A DNA stretch of 7,952 nucleotides, taken from assembly GCA_021372715.1 (NCBI GenBank), contig JAJFTX010000058.1:1-7952 (forward strand), written 5' to 3'. This DNA comes from Methanobacterium sp. GTDB taxonomy: Archaea > Methanobacteriota > Methanobacteria > Methanobacteriales > Methanobacteriaceae. A program made the translations under genes and the position numbers. A model generated the notes under the pieces. It was not told the DNA's origin. It saw only the letters and a list, made by a program, of their open reading frames with translations, and searched no databases. This document shows, one piece after another, positions 1 to 5,366 of this stretch (positions are counted from its first letter, which is position 1; each line of letters opens with the position of its first letter).

Positions 1-954
1 GGCCGGGCATTTCTATTGGGAGTTTCCCGCGGCTGCACCAGAGGATGTAGATTCTGTATGGCCGGGTGTATGTACCGACCCCGAAGAGAAACTCCCCTGA
101 AAACCTTATTAGACATTGCTGAGAATTGTCGGCAGGCCACTGGACTTGATCGGGTGGCCCTTATCGGTGCTGCGGTTTCTGATTATTCCCAGATCGAGGA
201 CCTCTGCAAAGAATTATATGAGAGGGATTTCCAGATAACCACCCCTTCATTGCGGATTGAATCCGTATCTGATGAACTTTTAACCATCTTAAGTGATAGT
301 GGGCTTAGAACAATCACCATAGCTCCCGAGTCAACCTGGAGGATCAGGAAGGTTGCTAACAAACCTATATTCGATGAAGACATCATCCGGGTTATGGATA
401 GGGCTGTAAAATATGATTTGAATGTTAAACTTTACTTCATGATGGGTTTACCCAGCGAAGAACAAGAGGACCGGGAAGATCTTATAAAGCTCATCGATAG
501 GTTAGAGGAGATTCCAGAGAAGAAATCATCCCTGAGAATCAGTATCAATCCTTTCATCCCCAAACCCCATACACCCTTCCAGTGGATGAAATTCGATTAT
601 AAGGAATTGAAGAAGGAGATCAAATTCTTCAAGTCTCAATTGAAGAGGAAGAATTTAAAAATAGGCAGCCCCCGCTTGGCCCTGAAACAGTACGTTCTCT
701 CCCAGGGAAACGCGGAACTGGGAGAATTCATCTTCAAATCCTGGAAAAACAATATCCCATTAAGAGAATGGGAAAACATAGCCCCTAATTGGAATTTGGA
801 TAGTGTATTGCCCTGGGATAATATCGACGTACGGATCGATAAAGTATTTCTTGAAGAAGAATATCATAAAGCTTTAAATGGCGATATAACACCCTGGTGT
901 GAGACCTTTGGATGTTATGATTGTGGAGTATGTGATAAGCAACTAATTGTATAA
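1..954 (+). CDS. Radical SAM protein, 5'-truncated by window edge
   Basis: This is the C-terminal 317 residues of a radical SAM enzyme; the frame is open from base 1, so the true start and any N-terminal domain (often a B12-binding fold in such proteins) lie outside the window. Residues 12-19 read CTRGCRFC, the CxxxCxxC motif that holds the [4Fe-4S] cluster used to cleave S-adenosylmethionine. The barrel continues with TTPSLRIESVSDELL, TITIAPEST and KLYFMMGLPSEEQED, the pattern of the large uncharacterised group that includes the N-terminal part of bacterial 'radical SAM-linked/fused' proteins (TIGR03960-like). The C-terminus has PWDNIDV, then a C-x4-C-x2-C-x2-C cluster at residues 300-311, which I recall as shared with that group. 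The TTG at base 16 is not a credible start because it would sit only six residues before the first cluster cysteine. The substrate is unknown; methylthiolation or another RNA- or protein-directed reaction is possible but unsupported here. The gene ends 3 bases before the convergent membrane-protein gene. Confidence 0.9.
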   Translation, partial: GRAFLLGVSRGCTRGCRFCMAGCMYRPRRETPLKTLLDIAENCRQATGLDRVALIGAAVSDYSQIEDLCKELYERDFQITTPSLRIESVSDELLTILSDSGLRTITIAPESTWRIRKVANKPIFDEDIIRVMDRAVKYDLNVKLYFMMGLPSEEQEDREDLIKLIDRLEEIPEKKSSLRISINPFIPKPHTPFQWMKFDYKELKKEIKFFKSQLKRKNLKIGSPRLALKQYVLSQGNAELGEFIFKSWKNNIPLREWENIAPNWNLDSVLPWDNIDVRIDKVFLEEEYHKALNGDITPWCETFGCYDCGVCDKQLIV

Positions 955-957
955 CAT

Positions 958-2508
958 CTATTGATATTTCAGTTCATAAATCTCGGTATAACCCCAAAAC
1001 TCTGAATTTAATGGTTTATTATTTATTTTTATATTTTTAAAAATTATACCATCAATCTTTACGGATTCCCCTTCTTTATTTCCAATATCATCAATAACTT
1101 GCCTAATGATACTATTTGAATACATGGGAAGATATACTGCTTTGTTTACTATCAGATAATTTGGTTTATATTTCCATAAGAAACCAGTGATATTATGATT
1201 AAATAAATAAGGAATAACCTTACCATCCGTAATTCCATCCATACTTAATAATTTTAAATCATTTCGTAAATAATATCTGTCCTGTACTTCATATGCTAAA
1301 ACAGTTGCATTTGGCTCCGCATAATTATTTAAATAATTTATCATATCTTTATCGGTTACATCATCGAATTTAAGAGTCTCTTCATTTAATTCTTGGTAAG
1401 TTACGATGAAAGAAACAATAGGGACTATTATTAAAGTTAATGTGATTAGGGAAACTATGATTATTGTTCCAATTTTAAAATTATTCGTAATTTTAATAAA
1501 TTTCATGATGCCTAAACTTATAAACGGAATTAAAAATGGGATAACTGGGATTAAATATCTTTGTATATCCAATGGATTATTCAAAGGGCTATAAACCATG
1601 AAAATTAAGAAGTAAGCTATGGATGTTGTTAAAAATAGAAATAAAATCCAATGATTATTTTTATATTCTTTAATAATTCCATAAGTTCCAATGAAAAAAC
1701 CCATGATTACTGTAGGATATGTAAGAAATTCAAATAGTGCATTATAACTGGCATTAGACACATATTCCGAGATAATTCTTAAGGAACTACTTCTGCCAAA
1801 TGTGGAAGTAGATAGAAATCCTGTTTTTAGATAGGAATAGCTAAAATAAGATACTATGGGAATTAAAGATATTAAGAATATTCCTATTATCTTATAAATA
1901 GTCTTAAAATTTTGTTTATGAATATAAATCAATAATAAAACATTTAAAATAGTAATTATCATCGATTCAGGTCTGACTAATGGTAAAATTGACCATATAA
2001 CCCCTAAATAGAAGATATATTTCTCTCTACCTTTTTTAATAATATAATAATTTATTATAATTAATATACTGATTAAACAAACAGTGAGACCGGATTCGTA
2101 GATAAAAATACCTGAAAATGCTAGAAAATACCATAGAAAACCAACACTAATAGCACTGCCAATTTTTGATTTTGATATTGTTAAAGAAGCCTTATAACTT
2201 ATCAATAATGCTATTATGACAAAGAATAAACTTATGATTTTGGAAATTAAAACACCATTTCCTATTAAAAATCCAGTGGCAAGAATAAAGGCCCATAATG
2301 GTGAAGTTGCTCCGGAAGAGAAATCTCCAGGATTAAAAGAGAAGAATTCTCCAGCTGCTATGTTTTTTGCATAAACCAAATATATGCTCGGATCTCCCCA
2401 GAAGGTATTAAATAGAATGTAGGAGATTAAAATAGTTGATAAAATCAGTACAAGTAAAATTGAATAAGTTGCAATTAAATTTATATTAAATTTTAATTTT
2501 AAATCCAT
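958..2508 (-). CDS. GT-C family membrane glycosyltransferase (ArnT/mannosyltransferase-like)
   Basis: About 516 residues with roughly ten or more hydrophobic segments over residues 10-370, then a hydrophilic C-terminal domain (about 370-516) expected on the outer face. The N-terminal stretch GDPSIYLVYAKNIAAG, FNPGDFSSGATSPLW matches the GT-C signature in which an acidic residue (here Asp39) in the first external loop acts in catalysis. RPES near 179-182 and DIQRYLIPVIPFL near 314-326 fit the same superfamily. Such enzymes transfer a sugar from a polyprenyl-phosphate donor, so a role in cell-envelope glycan or glycoprotein synthesis is likely, but donor and acceptor cannot be read from sequence. 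Three starts lie in a row: TTG 2514, ATG 2511 and ATG 2508; TGAG at 2518-2515 is best spaced for 2508. The gene is markedly AT-rich: 60-base lines beginning at 961, 1861 and 2041 contain 17, 9 and 13 G+C. It follows the permease gene by 34 bases with no T-tract between, so co-transcription is plausible, and converges on the radical SAM gene. Confidence 0.82.
   Translation of the reverse strand: MDLKLKFNINLIATYSILLVLILSTILISYILFNTFWGDPSIYLVYAKNIAAGEFFSFNPGDFSSGATSPLWAFILATGFLIGNGVLISKIISLFFVIIALLISYKASLTISKSKIGSAISVGFLWYFLAFSGIFIYESGLTVCLISILIIINYYIIKKGREKYIFYLGVIWSILPLVRPESMIITILNVLLLIYIHKQNFKTIYKIIGIFLISLIPIVSYFSYSYLKTGFLSTSTFGRSSSLRIISEYVSNASYNALFEFLTYPTVIMGFFIGTYGIIKEYKNNHWILFLFLTTSIAYFLIFMVYSPLNNPLDIQRYLIPVIPFLIPFISLGIMKFIKITNNFKIGTIIIVSLITLTLIIVPIVSFIVTYQELNEETLKFDDVTDKDMINYLNNYAEPNATVLAYEVQDRYYLRNDLKLLSMDGITDGKVIPYLFNHNITGFLWKYKPNYLIVNKAVYLPMYSNSIIRQVIDDIGNKEGESVKIDGIIFKNIKINNKPLNSEFWGYTEIYELKYQ
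1024..1043 (+). terminator. Possible oligo-T terminator for the radical SAM gene
   Basis: Two runs of five T (1026-1030 and 1034-1038) lie about 70-85 bases after the radical SAM stop, the second forming a T5A5 palindrome. Archaeal RNA polymerase commonly terminates at U-rich tracts. The element lies inside the coding region of the opposing gene, because there is no intergenic space. The whole gene is AT-rich, so this may be chance. Confidence 0.25.
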
Positions 2509-2542
2509 CATCAACTCATTTTATACAATCCCATTATTATTA

Positions 2543-3964
2543 TTATTTATTGGTTGAATAATATGTCCTTATTTTTACTAATAGCTGCCAAACCCTCCTT
2601 AGCGCCCGGGCTAAAAACACTTCTGGATATCGTATACTCCTTCTAAATATTCCTTCTCCCCTTATTATTTCCATCCTTACCCGCTTCAGCTCCTCCTGTG
2701 GTGAATATTTTATGTAAACTGGAATGCCTAATAATATTAGAAGTACTCCTGTGATGATCTGGTTTATCTGGGTTTGGGTGATCATGTAGATGATGATGAT
2801 AATTCCCAGTAGGGGTATTATTCTGGGTAATTTTATTCCTCCCCCATATTTCTTCTTCAATGGAAAAACTGCCATACAGGTTACCAGATAGCAGAAGAGG
2901 ATGGTGAATACGGATAAAATTATCAGCTGATCTATGGTGCCAAATATCGCTGCAATCAGGGTGATGGAGGATTGTAATATTAAAGAGATGTAGGGAGTGC
3001 CATATTTTGGATGAATTCTGGCCAATGCATGGGGTAATAAACCATCTCCAGCCATAGCATAGGGTATGCGTGCGGAGGTTAATATGCCTGCTTCATCAGA
3101 TCCGGATATGGAGAAGAGAGCACCTACTGATAGGATTAATGCTCCTAATACTCCCATTATAGTAAATCCGGCCAGGGCTAACGGTGCACTGGAGTTGGAA
3201 AGTAAGGTCCAGGGCACGGTTCCCACCACCATGAAATTGGTGATCACATAGAAAATAGTTATTATCCCCATTCCCAGGGCGATTGCCAAGGGTATGGTTT
3301 TTTTAGCATTGATTATCTCATCAGATGGTATGGTGACCAGTTCGAATCCTACGTAGGCCCAGAATATCAGTACCAGAGCACTTCCCATTCCATTCCATCC
3401 TAAAGGGGCGAAGGGTGTGAAATTGGAAATTAGTATATGTGGTTCCATAATCAGATAAATTATACCTGCAATGGTGAATATTAATAAAGGCGCTATCTTC
3501 AGTATGGTCAGTGCATCATTTAACCGTCCGGCCTTTCTTACCCCCATATAATTAATAAGGGTTAAAAATAGGACGAATAATATTTTAATAATTATCTGTA
3601 TGGATGAGGGTATATTGGGATAGAAGTATGCTATATAAGCCACGAATGCCAGGGGAAAGACTGCTATGGCACTCCATTCGGCTATGATCAGTCCCCATCC
3701 CACTAAGAATCCTATAAAATCTCCGAACGCCTCCTTTGCATAGGCGTATGGTCCTCCTACTCGGGGAATTATAGAGGAGCATTCTGCAAAGCATAGGGCT
3801 ATGGTGACGGCCATGATGCCGGCTATGACCCAGGCTAGTACTGATGCGGGTCCCAGAAATCCTGCTCCGAATGCTGCTGCAATATAGATATCTGCTCCAA
3901 CTATGGCTCCGATGACCAGATTCATTACATCAAAAAAACTAAGAGACCTTTGCAGTTCAGGCAT
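2543..3964 (-). CDS. APC-superfamily amino acid permease
   Basis: A 473-residue secondary transporter with about 12 membrane segments between residues 12 and 417, the usual size and layout of the APC family, followed by a basic cytoplasmic tail of about 55 residues (SPQEELKRVR and onward). Family marks: FAECSSIIPRVGGPYAYAKE at 59-78, NYMGVRKAGRLND at 138-150, FWAYVGFE at 201-208, and SARIPYAMAGDGLLPHALARI at 297-317. TM1 reads GAIVGADIYI (19-28), so an Asp (25) sits where amino acid permeases usually have Gly in the unwound substrate-binding segment. ATG 3964 is chosen because the protein then begins directly before TM1 (MPELQRSLSFFDVMNLVIGA); the open frame upstream to 4174 only overlaps the opposing aminotransferase. 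No Shine-Dalgarno is seen; a TATA-like element 25 bases upstream suggests a leaderless mRNA. Amino acids or amines are the likely cargo, imported with H+ or Na+ or by exchange; the exact substrate is unknown. The divergent aminotransferase hints at amino acid metabolism. Confidence 0.88.
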   Translation of the reverse strand: MPELQRSLSFFDVMNLVIGAIVGADIYIAAAFGAGFLGPASVLAWVIAGIMAVTIALCFAECSSIIPRVGGPYAYAKEAFGDFIGFLVGWGLIIAEWSAIAVFPLAFVAYIAYFYPNIPSSIQIIIKILFVLFLTLINYMGVRKAGRLNDALTILKIAPLLIFTIAGIIYLIMEPHILISNFTPFAPLGWNGMGSALVLIFWAYVGFELVTIPSDEIINAKKTIPLAIALGMGIITIFYVITNFMVVGTVPWTLLSNSSAPLALAGFTIMGVLGALILSVGALFSISGSDEAGILTSARIPYAMAGDGLLPHALARIHPKYGTPYISLILQSSITLIAAIFGTIDQLIILSVFTILFCYLVTCMAVFPLKKKYGGGIKLPRIIPLLGIIIIIYMITQTQINQIITGVLLILLGIPVYIKYSPQEELKRVRMEIIRGEGIFRRSIRYPEVFLARALRRVWQLLVKIRTYYSTNK

Positions 3965-3971
3965 AATGTTC

Positions 3972-3979
3972 TTTATATG
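3972..3979 (+). promoter_or_regulatory. TATA-like element for the aminotransferase gene
   Basis: TTTATATG on the plus strand, close to the archaeal TATA consensus. A transcription start about 25 bases on falls near base 4001, which gives either a leaderless mRNA from ATG 3999 or a leader of about 10 bases before ATG 4011. It lies beside, and faces past, the permease TATA-like element. Confidence 0.45.
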
Positions 3980-3984
3980 AATGT

Positions 3985-3992
3985 GATAAAAA
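3985..3992 (-). promoter_or_regulatory. TATA-like element for the permease gene
   Basis: On the minus strand this reads TTTTTATC. Its centre is about 25 bases upstream of the A of ATG 3964, the usual archaeal TATA-to-start distance, so the mRNA would start at or next to the start codon. The absence of a Shine-Dalgarno sequence agrees with a leaderless message. No transcript data back this. Confidence 0.4.
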
Positions 3993-4010
3993 TAGATAAT
4001 GGTAATTTTT

Positions 4011-5123
4011 ATGCAACCAGCCAAGAGAGTTAAAGATATCAGTCTTTCCGGTATTCGGAAGATGTTTGAACTGGTGGGTGCCGATTCCATCAACCTGGGT
4101 TTAGGGGAGCCTGATTTCGACACCCCACAACATATCAGGGAAGCGGCCAAAAAAGCCCTGGATGAGGGTTTCACCCATTACACCGTGAATAAAGGTATTA
4201 TTGAACTTAGAGAATCCATATCAGATAAGTTAAAAAGGGATAATCATATATCAGCATCTCCGGAGTCAATTATTGTCACTGCGGGTGCTAGTGAGGGCTT
4301 GCAGATTGCATTTAATGCTCTGGTGGATGTGGGTGATGAGGTTTTAATACCGGATCCTGGTTTTGTATCCTATGATGCTTCGGTTAAGCTTGCGGGAGGT
4401 AGACCGGTACCGGTTAAGTTAACTGATGATGAAGAATTCCGGATGACACCAGAACATGTTCTGGAGAATTTAACAGATAAGACCAAGGCGGTTCTTATTA
4501 ATTCCCCGGCTAATCCCACGGGGAGTGTGATGAAAAAGGAAGATATTAAGGGTATCGCTGAAATCGCTGATGATCATGATATTGCGGTTATTTCCGATGA
4601 GATCTATGAGAAGATCATCTACGATGCTAAGCATTACAGTCCCGCCACCTACTCAGATAACTGTATAACCATCAATGGCTTTTCTAAGGCCTATGCTATG
4701 ACCGGTTTCCGGATCGGTTATGTGGCGGCTGATGAAATCATAACTGAGGAGATGTTGAAGGTTCATCAGTACAGCACTGCCTGTGCCAGTTCCATTTCCC
4801 AGAAGGCTGCTTTAACAGCTCTGGAGGGGCCTCAGGATAGTATCGATGTTATGGTTGCTGAGTTTAGAAGGAGAAGGGATCTGATTGTGGGCAGACTGCA
4901 GAGGATGGGGATGAGTTGTGTTATGCCTAAGGGTGCCTTTTATGTGTTTCCCAAGGTGGATGATCCCCTGGAATTTGTAGAGGAGGCCTTGAAAAGAGAT
5001 GTGATCACGGTGCCTGGTATATCCTGTGGTATTTATGGTGAGGATCATGTGCGTTTATCCTATGCCACTTCTTATGAGGAGATTGAATTGGCCATGGACC
5101 GTTTAGATGAGTTTTATCTATAA
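4011..5123 (+). CDS. PLP-dependent class I/II aminotransferase (AspB-like)
   Basis: A 370-residue fold-type I aminotransferase of normal length (usually 370-400). Key residues, counting from ATG 4011: GEPDFDTP at 32-39, AGASEGLQ at 91-98 (PLP phosphate region), SPANPTG at 165-171 with Asn168, SDEIYE at 195-200 with Asp196 pairing the pyridine nitrogen, SKAYAMTGFRIGY at 225-237 with Lys226 as the Schiff-base lysine and Arg234 for the phosphate, and Arg348 in HVRLSYA, the expected binder of the substrate alpha-carboxylate. It should swap amino groups between an amino acid and 2-oxoglutarate or a similar 2-oxoacid in the cytoplasm. Archaea carry several paralogues (aspartate, aromatic, alanine, prephenate types) and the specificity cannot be fixed from these motifs. 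An in-frame ATG at 3999 would add four residues (MVIF); 4011 is preferred because MQPAKRV resembles family N-termini and GGTAAT at 4001-4006 could serve as a weak ribosome-binding site. The last seven codons form the first copy of a 21-bp tandem repeat. Confidence 0.93.
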   Translation: MQPAKRVKDISLSGIRKMFELVGADSINLGLGEPDFDTPQHIREAAKKALDEGFTHYTVNKGIIELRESISDKLKRDNHISASPESIIVTAGASEGLQIAFNALVDVGDEVLIPDPGFVSYDASVKLAGGRPVPVKLTDDEEFRMTPEHVLENLTDKTKAVLINSPANPTGSVMKKEDIKGIAEIADDHDIAVISDEIYEKIIYDAKHYSPATYSDNCITINGFSKAYAMTGFRIGYVAADEIITEEMLKVHQYSTACASSISQKAALTALEGPQDSIDVMVAEFRRRRDLIVGRLQRMGMSCVMPKGAFYVFPKVDDPLEFVEEALKRDVITVPGISCGIYGEDHVRLSYATSYEEIELAMDRLDEFYL

Positions 5124-5187
5124 TTAGATGAGTTTTATCTATAATTAGATGAGTTTTATCTATAATTAGATGAGTTTTGATCTTTAA
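5103..5187 (+). repeat. 21-bp tandem repeat spanning the aminotransferase stop codon
   Basis: Three identical 21-bp units (5103-5123, 5124-5144, 5145-5165) begin TTAGATGAG and end ATCTATAA; a fourth diverged 22-base unit (5166-5187) has one inserted G and one A-to-T change. Unit 1 encodes the last six residues LDEFYL plus TAA. Since the period is seven codons, units 2 and 3 repeat the stop in frame at 5142 and 5163, and unit 4 gives TGA at 5178. Each full unit holds a TAGAT/ATCTA inverted pair around a 7-base loop, a weak hairpin. Identity of the copies points to recent duplication by slippage or to an assembly artefact. Confidence 0.95.
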
Positions 5188-5195
5188 TTTCCCTG

Positions 5196-5218
5196 TTTTT
5201 ATGTTTTTATTCTTTTTT
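5196..5218 (+). terminator. Oligo-T terminator after the aminotransferase gene
   Basis: Three T-runs of 5, 5 and 6 bases (5196-5200, 5204-5208, 5213-5218) lie 73-95 bases after the stop codon and just beyond the tandem repeat. Successive U-tracts without a strong hairpin are the usual archaeal intrinsic terminator. The next gene has its own promoter, which agrees with termination here. Confidence 0.55.
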
Positions 5219-5307
5219 GTTAAATTTATTATTTTTATCTAGCATCTTTCTACTGTAGACTTTTTCCATAATTTTATATAATATTAAAAAAATAGTAATC
5301 AATCCAA

Positions 5308-5350
5308 CATATGATCACTTATTCATATATATGAGACGAGCATTCATATG
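5308..5350 (+). promoter_or_regulatory. Promoter and candidate operator of the P-type ATPase gene
   Basis: A perfect 12-bp palindrome TCATATATATGA (5323-5334) contains the likely TATA box (5325-5332). A start about 25 bases on would fall close to 5353, giving a leader of about 15 bases that just holds the ribosome-binding site. CATATG palindromes lie on both sides (5308-5313 and 5345-5350), their centres 18 and 19 bases from the centre of the 12-mer. This symmetry could bind a dimeric repressor, for example a metal- or ion-responsive one; that role is inferred. A second AT-rich TATA-like stretch at 5271-5284 is an alternative promoter. The rest of 5219-5307 is AT-rich with no gene. Confidence 0.45.
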
Positions 5351-5352
5351 AT

Positions 5353-5358
5353 GGGGGA
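5353..5358 (+). promoter_or_regulatory. Shine-Dalgarno-like site of the ATPase gene
   Basis: GGGGGA ends eight bases before ATG 5367, a normal spacing, and matches part of the archaeal GGAGGTGAT pattern. It supports ATG 5367 as the start, unlike the permease gene, which lacks such a site. Confidence 0.55.
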
Positions 5359-5366
5359 TAAAAAAA

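Noticed and set aside
16..18. TTG as the start codon of the radical SAM gene
   Set aside because: The frame is open to base 1 and the start would leave only six residues before the first cluster cysteine; the gene is simply cut by the window edge.
3585..3794. 69-codon minus-strand frame inside the permease gene
   Set aside because: It is a shifted frame of well-conserved permease coding sequence, with no separate start signals.
3965..4174. 70-residue N-terminal extension of the permease
   Set aside because: It overlaps the opposing aminotransferase coding region, has no transporter-like character, and ATG 3964 places the start directly before TM1 with a TATA-like element at the right distance.
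4812..5048. 78-codon open frame antisense to the aminotransferase
   Set aside because: It lies entirely within conserved coding sequence and its translation shows no recognisable domain.
5103..5187. Tandem repeat as a CRISPR array or integration site
   Set aside because: The copies are directly adjacent without spacers, there is no cas gene, and no integrase or tRNA is nearby.
5188..5366. Small gene or riboswitch upstream of the ATPase
   Set aside because: The stretch is T- and A-rich with many stops on both strands, the predicted leader is only about 15 bases, and I see no conserved riboswitch core.
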